Shown: positions 10,369 to 23,699, numbered from the stretch's first letter. The stretch is 64,000 bases of DNA from Ophiura sarsii (GCA_035610835.1 CM069456.1:29409677-29473676), one strand, 5' to 3'. Notes: generated by a model not told the origin, from the sequence alone. Numbers and translations are program-made.

Positions 10369-13300
10369 ATGATTTAGGACACGTTATTTTCCGTAGCCGC
10401 GCGTGTAAAAACCCACACTTTTAACAATTTTGAAAATGCCGCTGTCTTGATTTAGGACGACATTCAACATTAATACTAAATTATGTGATTAAAAAACACT
10501 GATACACCTTTAATCCAACTTCGCACCTTTTAACATTTTCGGTTGTCAACTTTTATTCAAATCCGAACATCTCCGTAAAATAACCCGCATTTTCACCAGT
10601 TTCCGAATTTTTCATTGACCAGAAAAAAAAAGAACTCACCTTTATTGAAACAAACCACGCACTTTGGATAATTTTACGCATAGCTTAATTTCACCATCCT
10701 TATTTCATTTTCATTTATTCAAAATCGAACATCTCGGTAAAATAACCCGCATTTTTCACCGGGATTTTTCACCAGTTTCCGCACTTTTCACTGACCAGAA
10801 AAAAAGAATACGCCTTCATTGAAACAAACCACACACTTTTGATAATTTTACGCATAGCTTAATTTCATCATTCTTATTTTTTATTTATTTATTCAAACCC
10901 GAACATCTCCATAAAATAAACCGAATTTTTCACTAGTTTCCGCACTTTTCACTGACCAGAAAAAAAAACACACCTTCATTGAAACAAACCTCGCACTTTT
11001 GATAATTTTACGCATAGCTTAATTTCATCATCCTTATTTCATTTTCATTTATTTAAAAATGACCATATATCCGTAAAATAACCCGCTCTTTTCACCAGTT
11101 TTCGCACTTTTGACCGACCAGTAGGAAAAAAATAACACACCTTTATTGAAACCACGCACTTTTTACCATTTTACTCGCTGCTTAATTTCATCATTCTTAT
11201 TTCATTTTCATTTCATCAAAAACGAGCATCTCCGTAAAATAAACCCAATTTTTCACCAATTTCCGCACTTTTCACTGACCAGAAAAAAAGGTAACACGCC
11301 TTTATTAAAACCACGCACTTTTGATAATTTTATGCATAGCTTAATTTCATCATTCTTATTTCATTTTCAATTATTCAAAAACGAACATATCCGTAAAATA
11401 ACCCGCACTTTTCATTGACCAAGAAAAAGGAAAAACAAACTTCTCTCAAACCCCTCACTTTTCACCATTTATCGCACAATTTATTTTCAACATTTTTATA
11501 TTATTTTCATTTCTTCAAAAACTAATATATCCGTAAAATAACCCGCACTTTTGACCATTTATCGCACTATTTATTTTTCAACATTTTTATAGTATTTTCA
11601 TTTCTTCAAAACTAATATATCCGTAAAATAACCCGCACTTTTTACTAGTTTTCGCACTTTTCCTTGACCAAGAAAGAAAAAAACACACCTCATCTCAAAC
11701 CCCGCACTTTTTACCATTTATCGCACTAATTATTTTCAACATTTTTATATTTTTTCATTTCTTCAAAAACGAATATGTCTGTAAAATAACCCGCACTTTT
11801 GACCATTTATCGCATTATTTATTTTCAACATTTTTATAGTATTTTCATTTCTTCAAAAACTAATATATACGTAAAATAACCCGCACTTTTGACCATTTAT
11901 CGCACTATTTATATTCATTATTCTATTTTAATTTCCATTTCTTCAAAAACCAACATTTCTAAAATAACCCGAACTTTTCACTAGTTTCCGCACTATTAAT
12001 TGACCAAGAAAAACGAATATCACACCTTCTCTCAAACCCCGCACTTTTCACCATTTATCGCACTATTTATTTTTCAACATTATTTCTTCAAAAACTAATA
12101 TATCCGTAAAATAACCCGCACTTTTTACTAGTTTTCGCACTTTTCATTGACCAAGAAAGAAAAAACACCTTCTCTCAAACCCCGCACTTTTTACCATTTA
12201 TCGCACTAATTATTTTCAACATTTTTATATTTTTTTCATTTCTTCAAAAACGAATATGTCTGTAGAATAACCCGCACTTTTGACCATTTATCGCACTATT
12301 TATTTTCAACATTTTTATATTATTTTCATTTCTTCAAAAACTAATATATCCATAAAATAACCCGCACTTTTGACCAGTTTTCGCACTTTTCACTGACCAG
12401 TAGGAAAAAAGTAACACCCCTTTACAGAAACCACGCACTTTTTACCATTTTACGCACTGCTGAATTTCATCATTCTTATTTCATTTTCATTTCTTCAAAA
12501 ACCAACATTTCTGTAAAATAACCCGCACTTTTTACTAGTTTCCGCACTTTTCATTGGCCAAGAAAATGAAAGAAAAACAGAAAAAACACCTTCTCTCAAA
12601 CCCCGCGCTTACCACCATTTAACGCACTATTTATTTTCAACATATTTCTATTATTTTCATTTCTTCAAAAACGAACATGTCTGTAAAATAACCCGCACTT
12701 TTTACTAGTTTCTGCACTTTTCATTGACCAAGAAAAAAATTCTTCAAAAACCAACATTTCTGTAAAATAACCCGCACTTTTCACTCATTTCCGCACTATT
12801 AATTGACCAAGAAAAACGAATATCACACATTCTCTCAAACCCCGAAAAGTGCGAAAACTAGTAAAAAGTGCGGGTTATTTTACGGATATATTAGTTTTTG
12901 AAGAAATGAAAATACTATAAAAATGTTGAAAAATAAATAGTGCGATAAATGGTCAAAAGTTCAAAAATGCGGAATCTGGTCGAAAATGCGGGTTATTTTA
13001 CGGAGATGTTGGGTTTTGAAGAAATGAAAATGAAATAAGAATGATGAAATTCAGCAGTGCGAAAACTGGTCAAAAGTGCGGGTTATTTTACGGATATATA
13101 AGTTTTTGAAGAAATGAAAATAATATAAAAATGTTGAAAATAATTAGTGCGATAAATGGTCAATAATGCGTGGTTTAAAGGAAGGTGTGATATTCGTTTT
13201 TCTTGGTCAATTAAAAGTGCTGAAACTAGTGAAAAGTGCGGGTTATTTTACAGAAATGTTGGTTTTTGAAGAAATAGAAATTGAATAAGAATAATGAATA

Positions 13301-14056
13301 TAGATAGTGCGTAAAATGGTAAAAAATTCAGAGTTCAAGTAAATTATGTTAAATTTTCTCGGCCAAAATGCGGGTTATTTTACGGAGATGTTCGTTTTTG
13401 AAGAAATGAAAATGAAATAAGAATGATGAAATTCAGCAGTGCGTAAACTGGTAAAAAGTGCGTGGTTTCAATAAAGGGGTGTTACTTTTTTCTAACTGGT
13501 CAGTGCAAAGTGCGAAAACTGGTCAAAAGTGCGGGTTATTTTACGGATATATTAGTTTTTAAAGAAATGAAAATAATATAAAAATGTTGAAAATAAATAG
13601 TGCGATAAATGGTCAATAATGCGTGGTTTAAAGGAAGGTTTTTTCTTCTTAGTCAATGAAAAATGCGGGAAATAATCAAAAATGATTATTATTTTACAGA
13701 AATATTTGTGTGGTGTTTTTTTTTTTTAATGAAAATAAAATAAAAGCGTTGAAAATAAATAGTGCGATAAATGGTCAATAATGCGTGGTTATTTTACAGA
13801 AATATTTGTGTGTTTTTTGTTTTGAAGAAATGAAAATAAAATAAAAGCGAAAAGTGTGGAGTCCCTTATCTGGACATGACCATTATTTATACTTTCATTG
13901 AATATTTTATAATCCTCCTACTTTTGTCACTGCTATGGAAATATCTACATTTGGGATACAATTATTGTGGATCAAAATTTTTAAATGCTTTAGGTTCTAA
14001 TTGTGTTGGTTGTTCCGCACGCGGCTATGGAAAATTCCTTGTCCTAAATCAAGACA
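10369..14056. repeat. Head-to-head palindromic satellite array
   Basis: The region is a tandem array of roughly 90-bp and 160-bp units containing CCCGCACTTTT, CATTTATCGCACTATTTAT, TTCATTTCTTCAAAAACTA and TATCCGTAAAATAA. At about 12843 the orientation flips with no spacer: downstream units read AAAAGTGCGGGTTATTTTAC. The outer margins are also inverted, with TAGCCGCG and GATTTAGGAC near 10370-10406 matched in reverse at about 14017-14056. The left arm is about 2.4 kb and the right arm about 1.2 kb. No ORF of interest is present. It may be the body of a large foldback element. Confidence 0.8.
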
Positions 14057-16131
14057 GGTATCTAATTTTCCATCGCGTAACTGCTATTCTCACTAGTAAT
14101 TATCCAAGCAATCTGCCATGAATAAACAACGCGCACCCAATTAGGATAACATATTTAATTTATTTAATTTAATCTAATTACATTTATTTGAACACAGCCA
14201 CAACAGAAATACCTCCCAATTCGTCCAATTCAAAGTTAGTGCATCGAACAATCGTCACGCTGCGCCACGCCGGAGGAAAATCGTGCGCCCTACTTGCACC
14301 TTGTGAAACTACCGGCGCACTATGGCGTGACTGGTGCGTGAATAAGCTCATGATTATATCCTAGAAAATCCATCTTCTATGAACATACTATTGAATATTT
14401 TCCCTAGTAACGATTTTGCATGTGTTCAATATATAGTTCTTCTTCATAAATTCATGTATGTTGCATGTTACGATCATCACATTTCATACAAAACTCAATA
14501 ATTCGAGACAAGTCAAAATCAACACAGTAAAATCCCATAGACATTTGCCTCATTAATATTCATGAGCTCATTACCGCTATTATTGCGCTATGGGAAAATT
14601 CTCACTCATCTACACCTTCTCTGAAAAAGTCCGTTTTTTAATAAGAAATTGTTATATTCACAAATGCAATATCCTATATAAGGATGCGCAGTCCTTATAA
14701 ATGCCTAATACAGGGTAATTTTCTGAGTAGGTAATTTGAATTTTCAAGAAAAACCTGACATTTAAAAGACAATTTAATTATTTTGGTTTACAAATCAGTG
14801 ATCCAATACACGACAGAGAACCTCGCAGTTTGTCTGTATTTCGCACGAGGCAGCACAGGGCCCTGGTAGGTTTTTAAATTACCGCGACAATGATTTGCAT
14901 TCCATAATAGAATGAATATGTAATGTACAATTTTGCGAAGGTCGGTCGATATCTTTTCCATCAGTGTTGCTATGTTATTGGAGCAACATAGCTCAACAGC
15001 CTATACCACCATACAATGCAAACCCGAACTTACTGCCAGAGGTGTTTTAATTGGGCGATATCTCTATCTTTCACATTGTAATGGTCAACTTCCATTTATA
15101 AAAGACTGCGCTAAAAGTGTGATGGATTCTAGCCTAACAAAGGATTCAAACAAGTCCATTCAAAATAATGTATGCTGGATCACGCGCTAATAAAATTATA
15201 TTGGGTGATAAATATTTTCTAATAGCATACATTAGGTCTCGCAAGCCGTCTCCCTAGGAGGTGCTACTACCTTGAGTATTTTCCTAACTAAAAAATGGGA
15301 AGATATTACAATTTAACCAGCCATTTTCACCAAGATGAGCTCAATGGTGTATACAAAATGTATGGTGTGCTTTGTGTACACTTCATGTCCACCAGTTTAA
15401 TGTGTTTATAACCCACGTTCTATGCACACATTTCAATATGAGAGAATACCCCTGTATGCAAAATTCTAATTGCTGCTGCATGTTTTAGTTCGAAGATTTT
15501 GCTGGTTCCCAGTTCGCGACAGGTATCATTCTACAACTGAAACTTTAAAAAAGTTTTGTCTCGAAGTATCAGCTTTTTCGGAAAAAAATTCCAGTAACCT
15601 TGCCAAAACACGAGTCATGTTTTTGGTATTAATGAGCATTACAGGTCCCTGTCATAATAATTATACGTGCTTACATTTTGTAAAATAATTGATTTGTCGG
15701 AGATGATTTTCGCAAGCAAGGATACCCCGTAGCGCTATAACAGCGATGAGCTCATGAATATTAATGAGGTGAGAATTGCATGTGATTTCCCCATAGAGAA
15801 AATAGCGACCTCGGAAAGATATTGATTTTGAAAAATGTGTAGGTTACAAGGTCAAGGATAGATGAATTTATGAATCAGAAGATTTCAAGGCACCTATATA
15901 AATTAGATTTGACCTTGATATAGGTAAAAGTACAAGACTGTTTGGGGAATAAGTTCTCTAGATGGCGTGCGCAAGCAGTCTCTAGATGGCGTGCGCAAGC
16001 AGTTTTCGGCTGTAGTATATATTCAGCAATTTATCAGCACACATTTTTGGAACTGTATTTATTTGTGGGCAGCGTGCTCAAAATAGGAAACACACGAGGA
16101 TCGAATCTAATACTCAGATTGACGTCTATTA
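14057..16131. other. No gene; an inverted repeat pair and a short tandem duplication
   Basis: Positions 14548-14592 (CCTCATTAATATTCATGAGC) are matched in reverse at about 15724-15770, about 1.1 kb apart, so a decayed TIR element is likely. At 15955-15978 and 15979-16002 a 24-bp unit (containing TAGATGGCGTGCGCAAGCAG) is perfectly duplicated. Confidence 0.6.
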
Positions 16132-16976
16132 GGGACCGTTCATTATTTATGGTGGAGGGGCGGTTGGGTAAAATATAGGGGGGGTCATGTAACTTTCATA
16201 TGTTGAAATAGGGGGGGTTATGTAACTTTGTATTCTTAAACAGGGGGGGTTGTGTAACTTTTTTACTATAAAGATGGTAGTGATTGGGGTGATTTTAGAG
16301 GCTATTTTGGAGTGTAAACGCCTTTTTTTTTCTGCGCTTCGCGCACATTTTCTTGCGACCTTTCAACTTCAAAACATGTAGGCTACTTATGATGAGACTA
16401 CTTTCGGATAGCAAATCTTTTTTGTGCACGCCCTGCTTGGACAATCTGTTGGAAAAACACCTATATAATCATCAATGGTTGAAAATATGTTCCAAAATCA
16501 TACAATATGATTAAAAACGGTAATTTCTTGCATGCTTTTCACCTCGTCTCACTCTCAGCTCTGCACCAAAGCTCACAAAAGTAGAATATTTCATACGTTT
16601 TTGTTAGGATGTTCTATTTTTTTTGGGGGGGGGGGGGGTTATAAAGACTCACAAAAACCACCCAAAATGTATAAATATATGGGGTATGACAAATTTTCCG
16701 CATCGCTACGCTCGCAATGTAGTTGTAGTTAGTCATTAATTTATTGGCCGTTCAGAGGGCACAACAAACGAATCCATGGACAAAAGAAAAATACATCCCC
16801 AAGTATGTGACAAATTGATTTTGAGGGGGGGGGGGGGGGGGTTGTGTAAAAATCTATTGGTTAGTAGGGGGGGTCATGTCATTTTCAGTTTCAGCTGTAG
16901 GGGGGGTTAGGTAATTTTGACATACGAGTCTCGAATTTGTCCCAACGCCCCTCCACCATAAATAATGAACGGTCCC
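16132..16976. mobile_element. PIF/Harbinger-like non-autonomous element, 845 bp
   Basis: Perfect terminal inverted repeats of about 31 bp start GGGACCGTTCATTATTTATG and are flanked by TTA (16129-16131 and 16977-16979). Inside are G-run boxes (GGGGGGGTCATGTAACTTT and variants) arranged as subterminal repeats. No transposase is present. A related terminus lies near 32495-32525. The 3-bp TTA duplication is the basis for the superfamily call. Confidence 0.8.
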
Positions 16977-16979
16977 TTA

Positions 16980-18150
16980 ATCCTTACATGGAGTAGAGTA
17001 ATTAAAGTCCAATTTTTGTTAACTGCAACATTTTATGAGTATACCGTGTATTTCACCACAGGAGATATTATTTTGGTAACCACATCACAAACCTCAGGCA
17101 ATGAGCATTTACCAATTTTCATCATACAATAAGGACACATGCAGAAATGAATTGTTTAAGCACTTCAATCCAATTGGGCAAACCTTATTTGAGTAGCCTA
17201 TTGAATGTTTTGCCTTAATATTTAGGTTAACCCTTTTGCATTAATATTTGATTTTAGTTTTCACAGACTTGATTTAGATCATTCTCAAACCAACCACTAT
17301 GCAATTTCGTATACCATATCAATATGAACCCGCCCCCCTCCCCCGGGATATGTATATTATACAGGGATTTGATTTAAACCTAATATACAACCGATGCCAA
17401 CTGTCAAACTTGTCAATGGTGTCTGTTTAAGTGACTACGACCAACCCACTAAATTACCAATTAAACACCACTAAGTGGTTAATGCTATAAAGTGTTGTAG
17501 ATAACCTGTCTGGACTATTATACATGAATTACTTTTATGCTACCCATTTCCTGATGTGTTTGCTGCCCTTGTTATTGGGTTGTATATGAGTATACCTAAA
17601 TTACATGGGTAATACGAGTATATTATATACATTGTCTTATAATATTTTATTAGATATATCATAGAAAGTTGGAATTTTTATGAATTATGCAATATCAATT
17701 CAATTAAACTATAAATAGAACTCTCTAATACATTATTTAACTAATCAATATTACACTATTTAAAAATAATTACAGCATTATAAGATGTCTACAGGCCTTT
17801 TTTGTCCGATTCAGAAACTGTTGGATTTGACAGGCACTACCTATTTTATAACATAATTCATAATTTGTCTCTCTATAATATCGTCACTACCCGCGTGGCC
17901 GAGGTCTTAACACGCACTCCCTGTAGGATTGTCAACAGTTAGTAACGTATCCTGCCTGTAATCAGAAGCAGCTTTCTGAGCTGACAACTAGCAATACGGA
18001 CAGAGTATGAATTGGCACTGGGTACGTGTACTTTCATAACACAGACACAGTAAAACTGTAGTGGAATACTCCAGTCGCTAGCGACTTCGTCGCTTGCAGC
18101 CGCTTCGCGGCGGGCTTCGCGCCTGCCTGCCTGTGTATAGTTATCAGACG
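16980..18150. other. No gene recognised
   Basis: A stretch near 17890-17925 (CCGCGTGGCCGAGG) resembles a tRNA A box, but no matching B box or acceptor stem is visible. At 18075-18120 there are short GC-rich palindromes (GTCGCTAGCGAC; GCCGCTTCGCGGC). Confidence 0.5.
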
Positions 18151-18317
18151 CCGGTCGCGATTTTTTTTACTAGTCAACATTTGTATGGTCTCACATGTAA
18201 AATCAGTTGACTTTTTTTTTTATATCATTTTATTCAGTGAGTTTTGCTTTATTCCGTATTAAAACGAAATAAATAAATTTTACAAATGTTGACTAGTAAA
18301 AAAAAATCGCTCGCCGG
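18151..18317. mobile_element. Short MITE with ~38-bp inverted ends
   Basis: The left end has CGCGATTTTTTTTACTAGTC and continues to ACATTTGTA. The right end is the reverse complement, finishing GACTAGTAAAAAAAAATCGC and CCGG. The interior is about 90 bp. No unambiguous TSD was found. Confidence 0.7.
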
Positions 18318-18479
18318 TAGGTTAATGAAAATTGCCACTACCTGCATATAGGTATTACTAGTATTAGGTAACAGGAGTAAAATCCAATCACAAAATGAGC
18401 ACACTCAAATTCAAACTTAAACAACATCCACACCACATCAGCATTCTGAAGCAAGAAGAATTAGGGTGGTCAGAGACAC

Positions 18480-19717
18480 ATTATAATGTTAAAACCAGTA
18501 GAAAAAAGTGTATGAACTAAAATGATCCAGAATGTTTTTTCCTGAAGTCATCTTGTTAAGGGGGACTTAACACTTTCCACGCGGCAGGCGGCTGCAGACG
18601 ACTTTCCAAAATTTCACAAAATGTTTCAAAAATGTCAAAAATATTGACTTTCATCACCATATTTGGAATTACCTTAAGAAATGTATTACAAAAAGTACAA
18701 ACATTCCTAGTATAGGTTCAGTAACGCTTGAGATAGACTTCGGAAGTTGGGAAAGGTTTCTGAAAAATCTGTTTTGTGTATGGTAAAACTAATAGCCGCG
18801 TGGAAAGTGTTAAGGAAGTTTTTGATTTTATTATTTGTATTTTGTGAGTGCTGTAATTAAGTGCTATTAATCAAATGCATATACAAGTATACATTTTTGG
18901 AAAGGAAATGGATCAGAGAATCCAAATTTGAGAAAATCACAAAATTCACTTTTTTGACCCAATTCTTTTTGTTTAACGTCCTCCACATAATGTTGAAACC
19001 TGTAGAAAAAATGTGCGCGAAGCTGGCAAAATATCAGTTTTTGAACTAAAAAGGTCCAGAATTTTTTTCCTGAAGCCATCTTGCTAAGCTTAAATATTTA
19101 AACATTGAAACTAATACGCTAAGCGCGCAAACATTTTGATTTTTAACATTAAAAAGGCTCAGTATAACGTGTTTAACGTCCTCCACATAAATATTTGTTG
19201 AGTTTTCGAGATCCATTATAATGTTGAAACCTGTAGAAAAAATACGCGCAAAGTGTGCACATATTTTTACTTTTTGAACTGAAATGGTCATGGAAAACTG
19301 TCCTAAAGCCATCTTGTTAAGCTTGAATAATGAAACATTGAAACTAATACGCGCGAAGCGCGCACAAATTGGGCATTGCTAACACTTAAATGGTCCAGTT
19401 AAATCGAGATTCATTATAAAGTTGAAACCTGTATAACAAATGCGCGAGAAGCACGCAAAAACTTTCAGTTTTTAAACTAAAATGGTCATGGAACCTTGAA
19501 ACTAATACGCGCGAAGCGACCAAACATTGGCATTTTAACATTTAAAAGGTCCGGTATTGAGTTTATAGCTTCCCTCACATAATATTTCGAATATTTTGGG
19601 TGTTTCGAGACCCATTATAATGTTTAAACCTGTAGAAAAAATGTGCGCGAATCGAGCAAACAAACCCAGTTGTTTAACTAAAATTGTCCAGAAAAACCCT
19701 TTCTGAAGCCACCTTGT
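18480..19717. repeat. Diverged tandem repeat array, units ~200-250 bp
   Basis: Recurring blocks are ATTATAATGTTGAAACCTGT, AGAAAAAATGCGCG, TTTGAACTAAAATGGTCCAG, CTGAAGCCATCTTGTTAAGC and GAAACTAATACGCGCGAAGC. The array continues after the TTAA element at 23036-23130, showing that the element interrupted it. Confidence 0.75.
18571..18809. mobile_element. TTAA-flanked MITE, 239 bp
   Basis: Terminal inverted repeats CACTTTCCACGCGGC (18571-18585) and GCCGCGTGGAAAGTG (18795-18809) are flanked by TTAA at 18567-18570 and 18810-18813. TTAA targeting is typical of piggyBac and some Kolobok elements. It is non-coding. Confidence 0.8.
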
Positions 19718-19721
19718 TAAG

Positions 19722-22700
19722 AGCGACTTTTTTCTAAGTTGACAAACTTTTGGACACGCCATCTCTTGGATTTTGCCTAAAGTTTGGGAGGTGAAAGACA
19801 TTTAGTAGTTATGTAAAGATATGGTATTAAAAAATTCAGCAACCCTCTGTTGCCATGGTAATGGGGCCTATCTTGTTTTTGCCCATTTTAGGGGAAAATC
19901 CTCCTAATTATACTGATTTCAGCAACGAAAAAAGTACAAAGTTTGGCAGAACCCTACACCAAGGTGGTAAAATGTTTGCCCAAACTGACTTCATGAATGA
20001 GTTGCCCTGTCTTTGGTCTAACAAATAACCGATTCAAAAAAGTCAGTGTTGCCAGATTGATACCCTGTTGCCATGTTCAAATATCACATTTTGCGGAAGT
20101 TGAAAAAGTCAGATAATACCTAACCGACTTGAAGTTGCTACAGTTCCTCTCGAGGTGATTTGTTTTTCTTTGTGCTTTGTGTTTATAACAAAGACCTAAT
20201 ACCCTTTGAGTTTATTTAAGAAAAAAAATGGGCAAACCCGGCGCTTACGTATCACGTGACCTGAAGTCACACGATTTGATTTGAGAAAAATTACATAGTT
20301 GGGTATATACGGGGGTTACCGTGCACCCCCAGGAATCCCCTAAACCATTTTTTTTTATTCCTTTCATGGTCCTAAAACATATTCAGTATGTTACCAAAAA
20401 AACATGATGGTATGCTAAGGGGTTATTTAAGATGGCGTCGAAAATGGCCGCCAAAACGTCAAATTTCCTAAAATGACATATATCAATCAAAATTGGGATC
20501 AAAATGTATAGTAAAAGTATAGTTTTAATAGTGGGATGTATGTATTAGACCACTAGGCACTTATATCCAGTACTTTGGCTTTGTTAACATACCTAAATCC
20601 AAGATGGCCGCCAAAATGGCCGCCAAAAATGCCAAAATTCCATATATTGGCATATATCAACCCAACATGTATGATCAGAGTATAGTTTTAACAATGGGAT
20701 GTATGTGGTAGACCCCTAGCAGCTGATATGCAGCATTTTTGCTTTGTTTACATACTTTAAATCCAAAATGGCCGCCAGAATGATGGCCAAAATTCCATGA
20801 TATGGCATAATAATAACCAAAATGCATGATGAAAATATAGTTTTTAACAATGGGATGTATGTATTATATCACTAGTAACTCATATCCAGTATTTTTGTAT
20901 GTTAAAACATGCTTAAAATCCAAAATGGCTGCCAAAATGGGTCCCAAAATGGCTGTGAATTTTTCAAATTCCCTAAAATAGGATAATAGCAACCAACATG
21001 TACGATGAAAATATAGTCTTAGTATGTATTAGACCACTAGTAACTGCTTGCTATCCAGTATTTTTGCTTTGTAATAACATGGCCGCTAAAATGACCATTG
21101 TATTTTAGTAAATGTAAAAAATAGTTTATTAGAGTGTGTATTTAGCATCACATTCTCCAAATAGTATGTTCTAAACTGCTAAGCTATTGCATTTAGATAT
21201 AAGGCGCTTTATAAATGCTCATTTGTATTGTATATTGTATTGTATTGTGACCTGTAGTCTCTAAGTTTTGGGACCATGAAAAGAAGTCACAAAAGTTGGT
21301 TTGGGGGAGTCCTGGGGGTGCATGGTAACCCCTGTATATACCTGACTTTGTCGTTTTCCTTAAATCAGATCGTGTGACTTACAGGTCACAATACATTGGG
21401 TGTATCAGAATGAACTATACCGAGGCAATATGATTTATTACGGTATGAATTCAATCGATATTGTTCAAACCGTTTTCACATAATTTTATATCTTGCCCAA
21501 ACGCCCAGCTTTCATAAGAATTTTAGATTTTTGAAAATCGGACATTTCTTATGGAAAATACAGACTTTCAATTTTGGTCGAAATGATCAATTTAAAAAAT
21601 AAAAGCAGTTGACATAAAATATGCATAAGATGAAACCATGCGTTAATCATATTTGCCGATGGCTTTTGAAGGTCTGTGAATTCTTTGAGCTAACAAATTG
21701 AAAACACATTTTTCATCGATCATGTTCACCTTTATATTGCAGGTGTTTAAATTTAAAACAATAATCATTTTGTATTTTTTATATATTTTAGAAACACGGT
21801 ATAGTTCATTCTGATACACCCTGTACAATACAATATACAATACAAATGAGCATTTATAAAATACTGGATAGTAGTTACTAGTGGTCTATTGCATACATCC
21901 AATATAGTTAAAACTATATTTTCATCGTACGTTTTGGTTAATATTATGCCATTTTATGGAATTTTGACCAATTTTGGCCATCAATCTGGCAGCCATTTTG
22001 GATTTAAAGTATGTAATCATATCAAAGCAAAAAATGCTGCATGAGCTTCTAGGGGTCTAACACATACATCCCATTGTTAAAACTATACTCTGATCATACA
22101 TGTTGGGTTGACATGCTAATTTATGGAATGTTAGCATTTTTGGCGGCCATTTTGGCGGCCATCTTGGATTTAGGTATGTTATCAAAGCGAGTGTGTAGTG
22201 GTCTAATACGAACATCCCACTATTATAGCTATACTTTTACCATACATTTTGATCCCGATTTTGATTGATATTATGTGATTTGAGGAAATTTGACCTTTTG
22301 GCGGCCATTTTCGACGGCATCTTGAATAACCCCTTAGCATACCAAAATTATTGTTGGTGACATACTGAATATGTTTTAGGACCATGAAAGGAAGTAAAAA
22401 AAAGTTTGTTTGGGGGAGTCCTGGGGGTACACGGGACCCCGTATAATACCCGACTATGTAATTTCCCTCAAATTGGATCGTGTGACTTCAGGTCACGTGA
22501 TACGTAAGCGCCGGGTTTGCCCATTTTTTTTCTTGAATAAACTCAAAGGGTATTAGGTCTTTGTTATAAACGCAAAGCACAAAGAAAAACAAATCACCTC
22601 GAGGGGAACTGTAGCACCTTCAAGTCGGTTAGGTATTATCTGTATTTTTCAACTTCCGCAAAATGTGATATTTGAACATGGCAACAGGATATCAATCTGG

Positions 22701-23031
22701 CAACACTGACTTTTTTTAAATTGGTTGTTTGTTAGACCAAAGATAGGGCAACTCATTCATGAAGTCAGTTTGGGCAAACATTCTACCACCTTGGTGTAGG
22801 GTTCTGCCAAACTTTGTACTTTTTTCGTTGCTAAAATCAGTATAATTAGGAGGATTTTCCCCTAAAATGGGCAAAAACAAGATAGGCCCGTTACCATGGC
22901 AACAGAGGGTTGCTGAATTTTTTAATACCATATCTTTACATAACTACTAAATGTCTTTCACCTCCCAAACTTTAGGCAAAATCCAAGAGATGGCGTGTCC
23001 AAAAGTTTGTCAACTTAGAAAAAAGTCGCTC
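19722..23031. mobile_element. Giant foldback element in a TTAA site, 3.3 kb
   Basis: The element starts GAGCGACTTTTTTCTAAGTT and ends in its reverse complement, flanked by TTAA at 19718-19721 and 23032-23035. The arms are about 1.5 kb (left) and 1.2 kb (right) and largely complementary; for example, the outer few hundred bases at 19722-20230 pair with 22520-23031. Each arm also contains tandem units of about 170 bp with AAAATGGCCGCC and ATGGGATGTATGTATTAGAC boxes, more on the left than on the right. A neighbouring repeat unit at about 19312-19330 reads CTTGTTAAGCTTGAAT, exactly the predicted empty site. No transposase is visible. Another TIR element (21394-21823) is nested near the centre. 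Confidence 0.85.
21394..21823. mobile_element. Nested TIR element, possibly mariner-type, 430 bp
   Basis: Inverted ends GGGTGTATCAGAATGAACTA (from 21398) and TAGTTCATTCTGATACACCC (to 21821) are flanked by TA at 21392-21393 and 21824-21825, if the ends are taken as CATTGGG and CCCTG. The TA target is plausible but not certain because the outermost bases differ. No transposase is present. Confidence 0.6.
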
Positions 23032-23035
23032 TTAA

Positions 23036-23699
23036 GCTTGAATTAAATAAAACATTGAAACTAATTGGCATTTTTAATACTAAAAAGGTCCAGTTTAATA
23101 ACGTTTTTAACGTCCCCCAAATTAAAATTGTTGGGACGTGACCCCGTAACACCACAGCCCCTCCCCCCCCCCCCCCCCCCCCCCACACACACACATTTGC
23201 ACTGCATATGCCCTACTCTTCCTCCACCCCTACGTCCTTCTTTTCCTCCTTCTTCTCCTCTTTCTCCTTCTTCTCCTCTTCCTTTTTTATTTTTAACTCT
23301 TTTGTCAATGGAGAGGCCATGGCCTGCTGGCCCCTGGATACGCCACTGTATAGCCATATCTCAAGGGCAACCTTGACAAGTAATAATTGTTCCTAAGAAA
23401 TAATGCCCTGTTCGTATACTTAATATACGGGGCGGTTGATCTAGGGACCGTCTTGAGCCCCAGTCCAGGGGAGGAGCCCTCGGAAGCCCTTGGGTTTTAG
23501 GCATTTTTTCAAATAATTAGTCAGTTGATTCATCACATCCATCTCAAAGTTGTGGACGAGTTGGTTCGTACTATGCGTCTGTTGCCAATTATGAGCGTTG
23601 CCATACCGCTGGAGGCACTCAGGGGTATGTCTATGGCTGCCCTCTATTAGCTGTCCGTAGTGAAGTCGGGTAACAGTATAGAAAAAAATACTTTTGGGG
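23036..23699. other. Repeat remnants, no gene
   Basis: The stretch contains a long C run with CA repeats near 23160-23195, a TC-rich tract, and a hAT-like terminus (GGATACGCCACTG near 23337-23349). Proline/serine-rich frames here are low-complexity artefacts. Confidence 0.6.

Noticed and set aside
10369..14056. CRISPR array
   Set aside because: The spaced repeats are satellite units with conserved inter-repeat sequence and an orientation flip, in an animal genome with no cas genes.
14933..15190. 85-codon frame
   Set aside because: It starts at TTG, lies between the inverted repeat pair, and shows no recognisable motif.
17885..17960. tRNA gene
   Set aside because: There is an A-box resemblance only; no B box, anticodon stem or acceptor stem could be paired.
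23065..23376. Proline/serine-rich frame
   Set aside because: Low-complexity C and TC tracts in repeat remnants; no domain and mirrored on the other strand.
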